From: Streptomyces sp. CG1
GTDB taxonomy: Bacteria > Actinomycetota > Actinomycetes > Streptomycetales > Streptomycetaceae
Length of the DNA stretch: 64,000 nucleotides
Assembly: GCF_041080625.1 (NCBI RefSeq)
Contig: NZ_CP163518.1
Coordinates: forward strand, 6,255,501-6,319,500
Reading direction: 5' to 3'
Each line of letters opens with the position of its first letter. Within the stretch, counting starts at the first letter, position 1. Positions 1 through 8,193 of this stretch are shown here, in pieces. Under the pieces are notes generated by a model. The model was not told the DNA's origin. It ran no database searches and saw only the letters and a program-made list of their open reading frames with translations. The translations under genes were made by a program, and so were the position numbers.

Positions 1-1
1 C

Positions 2-250
2 GTCATCGCGGCCACCGGCTACCGCGTCGACATCGCGGCGATGGACTTCCTCGGCCCCGAACTGCGCACCCGGCTCGCCGTGAGCCGCGGCACGCCTAAG
101 CTCGGCGCCGGTTGTGTCTCCTCCGTGCCCGGCCTGTACTTCACCGGCCTGCCGGCGGCGTCGTCGTACGGCCCGGTGATGCGCTTCGTCTGCGGTACGG
201 AGTTCGCCTCTCCGCGGCTGACGAAACACCTGGCGGCGGCCCACGGCTGA
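2..250 (+). CDS. C-terminal end of a flavin-dependent oxidoreductase/monooxygenase-like protein (partial)
   Basis: The reading frame is open from the left edge of the window to a TGA at 248-250, so only the last 82 residues are seen. The piece begins with VIAATGYR, which resembles the ATGY motif near the C-terminus of FAD/NAD(P)H-dependent monooxygenases. A Gly-rich stretch (VPGLYFTGLPAASSYGP) follows, as in the final FAD-contacting part of such enzymes. The rest of the gene lies outside the window, so substrate and subfamily cannot be given. A HAD-type gene follows on the same strand after 133 bases. Confidence 0.55.
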   Translation, partial: VIAATGYRVDIAAMDFLGPELRTRLAVSRGTPKLGAGCVSSVPGLYFTGLPAASSYGPVMRFVCGTEFASPRLTKHLAAAHG

Positions 251-383
251 ATCCGCTCAAGGCGGCGCGAGCGTCCGGAGACGTCATCAAGGAGGCGGTG
301 GGCACCACTTGGGGCTGATCAGTACGTAAGTACGCAGGACGACAAGATGAGTCGGCGGGGCGCGGTATCCGTATTCTCTGATC

Positions 384-1196
384 ATGGCAGCTTCCCCCGC
401 TTATGCACTGATCGCCACCGACCTGGACGGAACGCTGCTGCGCGGCGACGACACCGTCTCCGAACGGTCGCTCGCCGCGCTCGCGCGGGTGGCGCGGGCC
501 GGTGCCCGGCACCTGGTGGTGACGGGCCGCCCGGCCCCGCGGGTACGGCCCCTCCTCGCGCACCTCGGCTGCACGGGGCTCGCGGTGTGCGGGCAGGGCG
601 CACAGGTCTACGACGTCCGATCCGGGCGTCTGCTGTGGTCGGTGCGGCTGGACCGGGAGCTGGCCGAGACCGCGCTCGGCAAGATCGAGGCGGAGGTGGG
701 GCAGGTCTACGCGGCCGTCGACCAGGACGGCGTCGACGGGCTCACGCTCATCGAGCCCGGCTATCTGATGCCGCACCCGACCCTGCCCGCGGTGCGGGTC
801 GGGCGGCGCGACGACCTGTGGTGCGAGCCCATCAGCAAGGTGCTGCTGCGCCATGCCACCCTGTCCGACGACGAGTTGGCAGCCATCGCGCGCGCGGTGG
901 TCGGCTCGCTCGCGACGGTCACCATGTCGGGGCCGGGGACCGTGGAACTCCAGCCGTCCGGGGTGACCAAGGCGACCGGTCTCGCGCTGGCCGCCGAGCG
1001 GCTCGGCATCGCCGCACAGGAGGCCCTGGCGTTCGGCGACATGCCCAACGACATCCCGATGTTCGACTGGGCCGGACACGGCGTCGCCATGGCCAACGCA
1101 CATCCCGAACTCAAGGCGGTGGCCGATGAGATCACCTCGTCGAACGAGGCCGACGGCATCGCGGTCGTCCTCGAAAGGCTGTTCCCGACCGACTGA
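384..1196 (+). CDS. HAD superfamily hydrolase, Cof type
   Basis: This 270-residue protein is a cytosolic phosphatase of the Cof/YbiV group, which dephosphorylates sugar phosphates, nucleotides or flavin precursors. Motif I is DLDGTLL at residues 11-17, with the nucleophile Asp and the acid/base Asp two residues later. Motif II is the VVTGRP stretch. The GVTKATGLALAAERLG segment carries the conserved Lys of motif III, and GDMPNDIPMF holds the Mg-binding acids of motif IV. The cap between motifs II and III and the overall length fit the family. The ATG at 384 starts just before motif I; no strong ribosome binding site is visible. The substrate is unknown. Confidence 0.88.
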   Translation: MAASPAYALIATDLDGTLLRGDDTVSERSLAALARVARAGARHLVVTGRPAPRVRPLLAHLGCTGLAVCGQGAQVYDVRSGRLLWSVRLDRELAETALGKIEAEVGQVYAAVDQDGVDGLTLIEPGYLMPHPTLPAVRVGRRDDLWCEPISKVLLRHATLSDDELAAIARAVVGSLATVTMSGPGTVELQPSGVTKATGLALAAERLGIAAQEALAFGDMPNDIPMFDWAGHGVAMANAHPELKAVADEITSSNEADGIAVVLERLFPTD

Positions 1197-1300
1197 CCGG
1201 CACATCAGTACACAACCGAGGGACCGGCACGTCGGCACACGACCGATCGGCCGGCACATCGGTGCACGACCGGCTGACCGGCACCTCGGTGCGCGGCCGT
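1195..1300. repeat. Degenerate tandem repeat of about 27 bp, roughly four copies
   Basis: Immediately after the HAD gene stop, a unit of the form GACCGGCACATCGGTGCACGA is repeated about four times with point differences. It occupies about half of the 217-base gap before the convergent transglycosylase gene. It encodes nothing recognisable in either direction. The arrangement looks like a small minisatellite in a converging-gene spacer. Confidence 0.6.
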
Positions 1301-1413
1301 CCGTGGCAGGCCCGGTGGATCAACGACGGCCGCCCGGCACGCCCCCGTCCGTCAGGTGCGGGTGCGTGCTGGACGGCCGGTGTCATACCGGTCCGCCGGG
1401 CGGGCGGGGGCTG

Positions 1414-1908
1414 TCAGTACGCGCTGTAGACGTTGTCGATCGACCCGTAGCGCGCGGCGGCGTAGTTGCAGGCCGCGGTGATGTTGGCGACCGGATCGTA
1501 GAGGTCGTACGCCGTACCCGCCACGTGGTAGGCGTTGAAGGTCGGCTGGATGACCTGGAGCAGGCCCTTGGACGGGGTGCCGGCGGCGGCGTTGGAGTCC
1601 CAGTTGTTGATGGCCAGCGGGTTGCCGGAGGACTCCCGGATGATGTTGCGGTAAATGCCGTTGTAGCTGCCCGGGATGCCCTTCTGGGCCATGATCGCGA
1701 GCGACTCGCGGATCCAGCCGTCGAGGTTGTTCGGGTACCCGGCGCGAGTGGTGGAGGCCACCTTGTGGGTCGTCTTGCCGGTAGCCGCGGAGGCGCTGGT
1801 GGCGCCGATGAGCGGCAGGGCGAGGACGGCGGCACCGGTACCGACGACGGTGAGGGTGCGGAAGAGACGGTTGGTCCGGGTTCGGCGGTGCTGAGCGGCA
1901 GCAGGCAT
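1414..1908 (-). CDS. Secreted lytic transglycosylase (SLT fold)
   Basis: This 164-residue exported protein is predicted to cleave the glycan strands of peptidoglycan outside the cell. Residues 1-43 form a signal peptide: an Arg-rich start, a hydrophobic stretch VVGTGAAVLALPLIG, and an Ala-Xaa-Ala type site near SASAAT. The mature part is a short SLT domain with the catalytic Glu92 in RESSGNP and the SKGLLQVI substrate-binding stretch. It ends at YSAY without a LysM or other wall-binding domain. The ATG at 1908 was chosen because GGAGAGGAC lies just upstream and the signal peptide starts there; longer in-frame readings run into the riboswitch leader. Its leader carries a ydaO-type riboswitch, so expression should respond to c-di-AMP. 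Confidence 0.87.
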   Translation of the reverse strand: MPAAAQHRRTRTNRLFRTLTVVGTGAAVLALPLIGATSASAATGKTTHKVASTTRAGYPNNLDGWIRESLAIMAQKGIPGSYNGIYRNIIRESSGNPLAINNWDSNAAAGTPSKGLLQVIQPTFNAYHVAGTAYDLYDPVANITAACNYAAARYGSIDNVYSAY

Positions 1909-1921
1909 GGGGAAGTCCTCT

Positions 1922-2121
1922 CCGGCGCCTGCGAGGTGAGCTGTCGGGTTCGGGCGGGGAGGTGCCCGGCCGTGCCTCGGGAAAGGCACGGCTTCACCCC
2001 TAGCCGTTCCGGTGCGACGTGTGCCGTTCCGGTCCGGCGACTTACCTGGGTCCCCCGCTCCTGCCGTACGAATGAGGTCGTCGAGTGGGTTACGCGGGCG
2101 GCGGCAGGATTCGGCGTCCGC
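1922..2121 (-). promoter_or_regulatory. ydaO/yuaA-type cyclic-di-AMP riboswitch leader of the transglycosylase gene
   Basis: Read on the minus strand, this leader shows the conserved blocks of the ydaO motif in the right order. They are GCCGAATCC near 2115-2107, then AGGAGCGGGGGACCCA near 2061, then AGGGGTGAAGCC near 2000, and finally the pair CCCGACAGCTCACCTC and GCAGGCGCCGG just upstream of the ribosome binding site. Ydao RNAs bind c-di-AMP, and in actinomycetes they commonly precede secreted wall hydrolases such as Rpf and transglycosylases, which matches this gene. The 13-base gap to the ribosome binding site leaves room for control of elongation or translation. Boundaries are approximate because folding was done by eye. 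Confidence 0.85.
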
Positions 2122-2126
2122 CCGGT

Positions 2127-2730
2127 GGCCGGGAACGTATGCGAGAGCACATGTCGGAAACAAGTACTGGATTCACACAACGCCCTATTTGACCTTGATC
2201 TATGCCCTATGTGGTGCTTGATCCTTTGCGGTTGCCAATCCTCAACTTGCCGCCGCGGCAAGGGGGGAAGGGGTGTCGCGCGGGCGTGGGGTGCGGGAGG
2301 GTGGCAGTGACCCAACTCACGAAGTAGCAAACTAAGGCAAATCGGATATGGGGGATTTGGGTGGTTCGGTTGGGTGGTGGAACCTGTGGGGCGGTGCCCG
2401 CCGTTGTCGTGGTGGTCGCGTCCGGACGAAGGGGCACAGGGGGAGCTGTGTGGGAGAGCTGTGGGGAGGGTCGCGCGGAGGGGGATGTGCGCGTTACTCC
2501 GCTCGCCTCTCGGTTCGCGACAAAGTGGGCGGGTTCCTGTTAAGTCAATAAATGTCCGTTATTAGCACTTGATCAAAAACATACCGGTCATGATCTGATA
2601 CCGCCTGGGCTGGACCGGTGGGCGCTATCGGTGATCGAAAGAGGACCGGATACGCTGACTTGAGTGATGGCAGCGACCTATCGACAAACCGTGTAATCGC
2701 CAGCAGACACCAGCAGACAGGAGACCCCTC
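2127..2730. other. Divergent intergenic region with no gene seen
   Basis: About 600 bases separate the riboswitch leader (transcribed leftward) from the polyprenyl synthase gene (rightward), so both promoters should lie here. The stretch 2160-2230 and the stretch 2540-2600 are clearly richer in A and T than the surroundings, as expected for promoters. The middle (2340-2530) is G-rich on the plus strand and holds only short overlapping open frames without codon bias or a ribosome binding site. No RNA gene was recognised. Confidence 0.5.
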
Positions 2731-3741
2731 GTGACCGTCGTCGGGCCGTTCGGGCTGAGCGTGCGGGACCAGGCTCTGGAAGCCGATGTCCAGGTCGGAT
2801 TGGCGGCTGTCGAGGAAGGCTTGCTCGAGGCCACCAAGAGCGAGGTCCCGTTCATCACGGAGGCCGCGCAGCACCTCGTGCGAGCCGGCGGGAAGCGGTT
2901 CCGGCCGCTGCTGGTGATGCTCGCGGCCCAGTTCGGCGACCCCTACGCGCCGGGCGTCGTGCCGTCGGCCGTGGTCGTGGAGCTGACCCACCTCGCCACG
3001 CTGTACCACGACGACGTCATGGACGAGGCGGCCGTGCGGCGCGGTGTGGACAGTGCCAACACCCGCTGGGGCAACTCCGTCGCGGTCCTCACCGGCGACT
3101 TCCTCTTCGCCCGTGCCTCCCAGATCCTCGCCGACCTCGGCCCCGAGGCGGTCCGGGTGCAGGCCCTCGCGTTCGAGCGGCTGGTCACGGGCCAGATCCT
3201 GGAGACCGCCGGCCCCTCGGACGGCCGCGACCCGGTCGAGCACTATCTGGACGTTCTCGGCGGCAAGACGGGCTCGCTGGTGGCGGTCTCGTGCCGGTTC
3301 GGCGCGATGATGTCGGGCGCCGACGAGACGGTCGTCGACGTGCTCACCCAGTACGGCGAGCGACTCGGGGTCGCCTTCCAGCTCGCCGACGACGTCCTGG
3401 ACATCGCCTCCGACTCGCACGAGTCCGGCAAGACTCCCGGTACCGACCTGCGCGAGGGCATCCCCACCCTGCCCGTGCTGCGGCTGCGCGAGCGGGCGGC
3501 CCGGATCGGCCTGCCCGAGGACATCGCGCTGTGCGAGCTGCTCGCCTCCGACCTCGGCGATGACGCCCGGCACGCCGAGGCGCTGGCCGCGCTGCGCGCG
3601 CACCCCGCGCTGGAGCAGGCCCGCCGGGACACCGTCCGGTACGCGGAGGAGGCCCGCGCCGCGCTGGCGCCGCTCAGGGAATGCGACGCCAAGGCGGCGC
3701 TGATGGAGCTGTGCGACGCGGTGGTCCACCGCGCCGGCTGA
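2731..3741 (+). CDS. Trans-polyprenyl diphosphate synthase
   Basis: This 336-residue enzyme condenses isopentenyl diphosphate units onto an allylic primer to make a long all-trans prenyl diphosphate, most likely the menaquinone side chain. The first Asp-rich motif, DDVMD, is at residues 94-98. The second, DDVLD, is at residues 220-224. The KRFRP stretch near residue 55 contributes to isopentenyl diphosphate binding. Length and composition fit heptaprenyl/octaprenyl synthases of actinomycetes. The GTG start follows AGGAGACC. Chain length cannot be read safely from the residues before the first motif. A nuo-type operon lies 16 kb away, so a menaquinone role would fit the respiratory surroundings. 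Confidence 0.9.
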   Translation: MTVVGPFGLSVRDQALEADVQVGLAAVEEGLLEATKSEVPFITEAAQHLVRAGGKRFRPLLVMLAAQFGDPYAPGVVPSAVVVELTHLATLYHDDVMDEAAVRRGVDSANTRWGNSVAVLTGDFLFARASQILADLGPEAVRVQALAFERLVTGQILETAGPSDGRDPVEHYLDVLGGKTGSLVAVSCRFGAMMSGADETVVDVLTQYGERLGVAFQLADDVLDIASDSHESGKTPGTDLREGIPTLPVLRLRERAARIGLPEDIALCELLASDLGDDARHAEALAALRAHPALEQARRDTVRYAEEARAALAPLRECDAKAALMELCDAVVHRAG

Positions 3742-4118
3742 CGTCCGGCCGATCATCCCGGCCGGCCTCCGGCTGACCGCGGCGGCTATGCCCGGTCGGC
3801 CGTGTCGGCTCGCACATCGGCAGACCGCCGCCGGCCGCGGTGTCACGCCTCGCGGCGCGGCCTGGAGAACAGCCCTGCACGAGCCCTTACGACCCCCTCC
3901 GTTCCGGTGAGACCCTTACGGGTCGGGGGAGCGACTGCCCCTGCGTGTCATACCGCAGTCGTACACGGAGTTGGCTCCGTGGTCTGACGCTTCCTCAAGG
4001 CTGATTTGGTGAGATGGAAGCCACGGAAATCACCACCCCTCACCGATTCGGGTGAGAATGGCGGCTCTGGTGGACCAACGTGAGGACAGCCGCCGCCGAC
4101 GACGGAGGTAAGGCACAC
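3742..4118. other. Intergenic spacer with a small hairpin, no gene seen
   Basis: This 377-base gap holds the end of the polyprenyl synthase transcript and the promoter of the next gene. A short perfect inverted repeat, CTCACC - 6 bases - GGTGAG, lies at 4039-4056, about 60 bases before the next start. It could be an operator or a leader hairpin. No coding frame has a good start or codon bias. Confidence 0.4.
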
Positions 4119-5333
4119 ATGGCACCGTATGAATCCGACGACGCAGTGGACACCGCGCGAGCGGACGCCGCTCGGGACGAGGACCCGCGCGCCGGACGCC
4201 GCAAGGCCGCCCGCTACGCGGTCCCGGTCGCGGTGGTGGGGGTGGCGGCGGCCACGATCGGGCTGGTCCCGGCGCTCGCCGCCTCAGGTGACCCCGACCT
4301 GCCCAGGATCACTGCCAAGCAGCTCATCGAGAAGATCGCCAAGTCGGACGTGCAGCAGCTGTCCGGCACCGTGCGAGTCAGCACCGACCTCGGCCTGCCC
4401 AACCTCGGCGGCCTGGAGAACAACCTGGCCTCCGGCGCCACCAAGGGCTCCGGCGACGGTTCCTCCGCCGACCCGCAGTCCCAGCTCACCTCCCTCGTCT
4501 CCGGCACGCACACGCTGCGCGTCGCCGCCGACGGCCCGGAGAAGCAGAAGCTGTCACTGCTGGAGAGCGGCTCCGAGTACAGCCTGATCCACAACGGCAA
4601 GGACGTCTGGGGCTACGACAGCAAGAGCAACGCGGTCCACCACTCCACCTCGGCCGACTCCGGCAAGGACCGCAAGGCCGAGCCCCCGGCCACGCCGAAG
4701 GACTTCGCCGACCAGGCGCTGAAGTCGGTGGACGACACCACCTCCGTCACCGTCGACGGCACCGAGCGGGTCGCCGGCCGCGACGCCTACAAACTGCTGA
4801 TCAAGCCCAGGCAGTCCGGCACCACGGTCGGCGCGATCAGCATCGCCGTCGACGCGAAGACGGGCATGCCGCTGAAGTTCACGCTGACGCCGAAGAGCGG
4901 CGGCGCCGCCGTCCTCGACGCGGGCTTCACCCAGGTCTCCTTCGCCAAGCCGGCCGCCTCCGCCTTCGACTTCACGCCGCCCAAGGGCGCGAAGGTGACG
5001 GAGAAGAAGCAGGACTCGACGGCCCGGGAGCACGGGCGCGAGTCCGGTGAGGGCTTCGCCAAGGGCATGCAGGGCACGGGTGTCATTGGTAAGGGCTGGA
5101 CGTCCATCGCGACCTTCGACACCGGCGCCAAGGGCGGCCTGCCGACCGGTTCCAAGAGCGGTGACCTCGGCGGCTTCGTCGGCTCGCTCGGCGAGAAGGT
5201 CTCCGGCAAGTTCGGCAAGGGCACGGTCTTCTCCACCCGCCTGGTCAACGCCCTGATCACCGACAACGGCAAGGTCTACGCCGGCACGGTGACCAAGGAC
5301 GCGCTGGTGAAGGCGGCTGACGCGGGGAAGTGA
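4119..5333 (+). CDS. Exported LolA/DUF2092-like protein with one N-terminal membrane segment
   Basis: This 404-residue protein has a charged 35-residue cytosolic start, a single hydrophobic segment near residues 43-65 (VPVAVVGVAAATIGLVPALAA), and a long polar extracytoplasmic part. The 110-290 region, with alternating strands such as TLRVAADGPEKQKLSLLE and SVTVDGTERVAGRDAYKLLI, resembles the LolA/RseB-like fold found in DUF2092 proteins of actinomycetes. It is known mainly as a conserved family; a role in lipid or lipoprotein handling or in sensing the envelope is inference. The ATG at 4119 follows GGAGGTAAGG; a GTG 39 bases upstream is less likely. An ABC exporter pair starts 76 bases downstream on the same strand, suggesting a shared transcript and perhaps a shared export task. 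Confidence 0.7.
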   Translation: MAPYESDDAVDTARADAARDEDPRAGRRKAARYAVPVAVVGVAAATIGLVPALAASGDPDLPRITAKQLIEKIAKSDVQQLSGTVRVSTDLGLPNLGGLENNLASGATKGSGDGSSADPQSQLTSLVSGTHTLRVAADGPEKQKLSLLESGSEYSLIHNGKDVWGYDSKSNAVHHSTSADSGKDRKAEPPATPKDFADQALKSVDDTTSVTVDGTERVAGRDAYKLLIKPRQSGTTVGAISIAVDAKTGMPLKFTLTPKSGGAAVLDAGFTQVSFAKPAASAFDFTPPKGAKVTEKKQDSTAREHGRESGEGFAKGMQGTGVIGKGWTSIATFDTGAKGGLPTGSKSGDLGGFVGSLGEKVSGKFGKGTVFSTRLVNALITDNGKVYAGTVTKDALVKAADAGK

Positions 5334-5409
5334 GTGACCCCTTCCGGGCACGGCGGGACGTGATCGTACGTTGACCCTTCGGGGGCAGGACGAATCGAGG
5401 GGGGAGCCG

Positions 5410-6471
5410 ATGGACGAACCGTCCGCCATGGAGCGGGACGCCAGGGGTACGGGGGAAGCGGGGGACGAGCAGCGTGCCACGGCTCCGGGGCGGACAGAGG
5501 CGAGCGTCGCCGTCACCGCCGCGGAGCCGGGGCGGGCGCAGGAGGGCGTCATCGTCACCCGTGGTCTCACCAAGCGCTACCGCGGCGGACAGCTCGCCGT
5601 CGACGGGCTCGACCTGACCGTCCCGGCGGGCAGCGTCTTCGGCTTCCTCGGTCCGAACGGCTCGGGCAAGACCACCACCATCCGTATGCTGATGGGCCTG
5701 ATCGAGCCGACGGCGGGCACGGCCCGCTTGCTGGGCCGCCCAATGCCCCGGGCGGCCCGTGCCGTCCTGCCGCAGGTCGGCGCGCTCATCGAGGGCCCAG
5801 CCCTGTACGGCTTCCTCTCCGGCCGGGACAACCTGCTGCGCTACGACGCCGCCGACCCGACCGCCGACCCCCGCACCCGGCGCGCCCGTGTCGCCGCCGC
5901 GCTGGACCGGGTGGGTCTCGCGGCGGCAGCGGGCAAGAAGGCGAAGGCGTACTCGCTCGGCATGAAACAGCGCCTGGGCCTCGCCGCCGCGCTGCTCCAG
6001 CCGCGCTGGCTGCTCGTCCTGGACGAGCCCACCAACGGCCTCGACCCGCAGGGCATGCGTGAGATCCGCACCCTGATCCGGGAGTTGGCCGCCGACGGCA
6101 CCACCGTCTTCCTCTCCTCCCACCTCCTCGACGAGATCGAGCAGGTGTGCACGCACGCGGCGGTCATGGCGCGGGGCCGGCTTGTCACGCAGGGTGCGGT
6201 CGCCGACCTGGCCGCCGGGGCGCGCGGCCGGCTGGTGGTGACCACCCCGGATCCGGCCGAGGCGGCCCGGGTGCTGAAGGAGCAGGGCGTCGGGGACGTC
6301 ATCGCGGACGGCGACCGGGTGACCGGCGAACCACCCGTGCGGGACCTCGCCGAGGTGAACGCGGCGCTGGTCGCGGCGGGGGTGCGGGTCCGGGGCTTCA
6401 CGGTCGAACGGGCCTCGCTGGAGGACGCGTTCGTGGCGCTGACGGGGGAGGGATTCGATGTCGCGGGCTGA
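5410..6471 (+). CDS. ABC transporter ATP-binding protein
   Basis: This 353-residue ATPase powers the membrane protein encoded next to it. After a 45-residue polar extension, it has the Walker A motif GPNGSGKTT, the signature region YSLGMKQRLGLA, and Walker B LLVLDEPTNGLDP with the catalytic Glu. The H-loop is in LSSHLLDEIE. The C-terminal 70 residues resemble the extra domain of DrrA-type exporter ATPases. The ATG at 5410 follows a GAGGGGGGAG ribosome binding site. The gene overlaps the permease gene by 14 bases, showing translational coupling. The substrate is unknown; drug, lipid or peptide export is typical. Confidence 0.92.
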   Translation: MDEPSAMERDARGTGEAGDEQRATAPGRTEASVAVTAAEPGRAQEGVIVTRGLTKRYRGGQLAVDGLDLTVPAGSVFGFLGPNGSGKTTTIRMLMGLIEPTAGTARLLGRPMPRAARAVLPQVGALIEGPALYGFLSGRDNLLRYDAADPTADPRTRRARVAAALDRVGLAAAAGKKAKAYSLGMKQRLGLAAALLQPRWLLVLDEPTNGLDPQGMREIRTLIRELAADGTTVFLSSHLLDEIEQVCTHAAVMARGRLVTQGAVADLAAGARGRLVVTTPDPAEAARVLKEQGVGDVIADGDRVTGEPPVRDLAEVNAALVAAGVRVRGFTVERASLEDAFVALTGEGFDVAG

Positions 6472-7393
6472 GACGGCGGCCGGAGCAGAGACCGTTCCGG
6501 GATCCGAGTCGGTTGCCGGAGGCGAGTCGGTCCCCGGGTCCGCCGTACGCCGGCCGAGTCCGTTGTGGACGTTCGGGCTGCTGCGCAGCGAGCTGGTCAC
6601 GACCGTACGGCGCTGGCGCACCCTCGCCCTGCTCGGGGTGCTGGCCGCGGTGCCGGTGCTGGTCGGGATCGCCGTGAAGATCCAGACGCGGGGCGGCGGG
6701 ACGGCGGACCACAGTGGCCAGGGCCCGGCGTTCATCTCGCAGATCACCAACAACGGCCTGTTCCTGGTGTTCACGGCGCTGGCCGCGACCCTGCCGTTCT
6801 TCCTGCCGATGGCTGTCGGAGTGGTCGCGGGCGACGCCATCGCGGGCGAGGCGGGCGCGGGCACCCTGCGCTATCTGCTGGTCGCCCCAGCCGGCCGCAC
6901 CCGGCTGCTGCTCACCAAGTACACGACGGTGATGGCCTTCTGTGTGCTGGCCACCCTGGTCGTCGCCGTCTCGGCGCTGCTCGTCGGCGCGCTGCTCTTC
7001 CCGCTGGGCGACCTCACGACCATCTCCGGCACCCGGATCAGCTTCGCCGAGGGCCTCGGCCGGGCCCTGCTGATCGCCCTGGTGGTGGCCGCTTCACTGG
7101 TCGGCGTGGCGGCGCTCGGCCTGTTCGTGTCGACGCTCACGGGCAGCGGTATCGCGGCGATGGCGACCACCGTCGGCCTGGTCATCACCGTGCAGATCCT
7201 CGACCAGATACCCCAGTTGCACGCGCTCCAGCCCTACTTCTTCCCGCATTACTGGCTGTCCTTCGCCGACCTGATGCGCGATCCCGTCTACTGGGACGAC
7301 CTGGTGAAGAACCTCGGCCTCCAGGCGCTCTACGCGGCCGTGTTCGGCTCGGCGGCCTGGGCGCGGTTCACGACGAAGGACATCAGCGCCTGA
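6458..7393 (+). CDS. ABC-2 type transporter permease
   Basis: This 311-residue membrane protein is the partner of the upstream ATPase, whose gene it overlaps. A 45-residue polar start is followed by six hydrophobic segments, beginning with TLALLGVLAAVPVLVGIAV. The GDAIAGEAGAGTLRYLLVAP stretch matches the conserved cytoplasmic helix of ABC-2/BcrB-like permeases, which contacts the ATPase. The two genes are expected to form a homodimeric-ATPase exporter. The substrate is not indicated by neighbours. The gene converges with a flavodoxin-fold gene 16 bases away. Confidence 0.88.
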   Translation: MSRAETAAGAETVPGSESVAGGESVPGSAVRRPSPLWTFGLLRSELVTTVRRWRTLALLGVLAAVPVLVGIAVKIQTRGGGTADHSGQGPAFISQITNNGLFLVFTALAATLPFFLPMAVGVVAGDAIAGEAGAGTLRYLLVAPAGRTRLLLTKYTTVMAFCVLATLVVAVSALLVGALLFPLGDLTTISGTRISFAEGLGRALLIALVVAASLVGVAALGLFVSTLTGSGIAAMATTVGLVITVQILDQIPQLHALQPYFFPHYWLSFADLMRDPVYWDDLVKNLGLQALYAAVFGSAAWARFTTKDISA

Positions 7394-7408
7394 TCCTCTG
7401 GGACAGTC

Positions 7409-7996
7409 TCAGGCAGCCTGGTACGGGAAGCGGGCGAGGGGCGCGTCCTGCGCGAAGAACGTCTTCGCGCGCGCCAGCGCGTCGGCGTCCTTCAGTACGT
7501 CGCCCCGGGCGCTGCCGTTGCCCAGCAGCACCCCGCCGAAGCGCATCCCCATATAGGCGGCCGAGTTGTTGAGCGTGCCGGCGTAGGGGTCGGCGACCGA
7601 CGGCTCGCTGTCGGCGAGTGCGGCGATGCCCCAGAGCGTGCGGCCGGCCAGGGTCGCCTTGAAGCCGAGGCCGGGGACGCGCAGCCAGCCGGACCAGTGG
7701 TCCAGGTAGCGCTTGGTGAGGCTGGACACCGAGTACCAGTACAGCGGGGAGGCGATCACGATGTCCGTGGCCGCGAGGGTGGCGTCCAGCAGCAGACCGG
7801 TGGAGCTGTCCGAAGGCGGCCGTACGTGGTCACTGTCGTGCCGCAGGTCCACGAAGTCGGGCAGCGGGTGCTCGGCCAGGCGGATCCAGCGCTGTTCGAC
7901 GTCACCGGGCAGCTGCTCGGCCGCGGCGCGGGCCAGCAGCTCGGTGTTGCCCTCGGCGCGGGCGCTGCCCAGGAGGAAGAGGAAACGACGGCTCAT
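7409..7996 (-). CDS. NAD(P)H-dependent flavin oxidoreductase, flavodoxin fold
   Basis: This 195-residue protein fits the NADPH-dependent FMN reductase/quinone reductase family. The N-terminal LFLLGSARAEGNTE is the phosphate-binding loop for FMN. ASPLYWYSVSSLTKRYLDHW is the second flavin-binding element, with the typical P-x-Y-x-x-S arrangement. It probably reduces quinones, flavins or azo compounds with NAD(P)H in the cytosol. The ATG at 7996 starts directly before the first strand; an upstream in-frame ATG would add 21 residues with no family match. The long intergenic stretch to 8194 should hold divergent promoters. Confidence 0.85.
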   Translation of the reverse strand: MSRRFLFLLGSARAEGNTELLARAAAEQLPGDVEQRWIRLAEHPLPDFVDLRHDSDHVRPPSDSSTGLLLDATLAATDIVIASPLYWYSVSSLTKRYLDHWSGWLRVPGLGFKATLAGRTLWGIAALADSEPSVADPYAGTLNNSAAYMGMRFGGVLLGNGSARGDVLKDADALARAKTFFAQDAPLARFPYQAA

Positions 7997-8193
7997 GGGT
8001 CCCCCAGATGAGTACTGCCGTACGAGGAATAAAGGCACGCGCATTTTATGCACACGCAATCAACTCTGACCAGGGTCCGGCTGGTGCGAGGCTGTGACGC
8101 TGCGGTGACGCGGAAGCCGAGGCGAACCGACACACTGGTGGGCAGGACGCGTACGACCGGATCGCGCGACGCCGGGGGAGTGAGGGAAAACCG

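Noticed and set aside
2348..2565. Short plus-strand open frames before the polyprenyl synthase gene
   Set aside because: Three overlapping frames with Gly/Arg-rich translation, no codon bias and no ribosome binding site.
4039..4056. CTCACC/GGTGAG hairpin as a riboswitch
   Set aside because: Only a 6-base stem without conserved blocks of any known riboswitch class; left as a possible operator.
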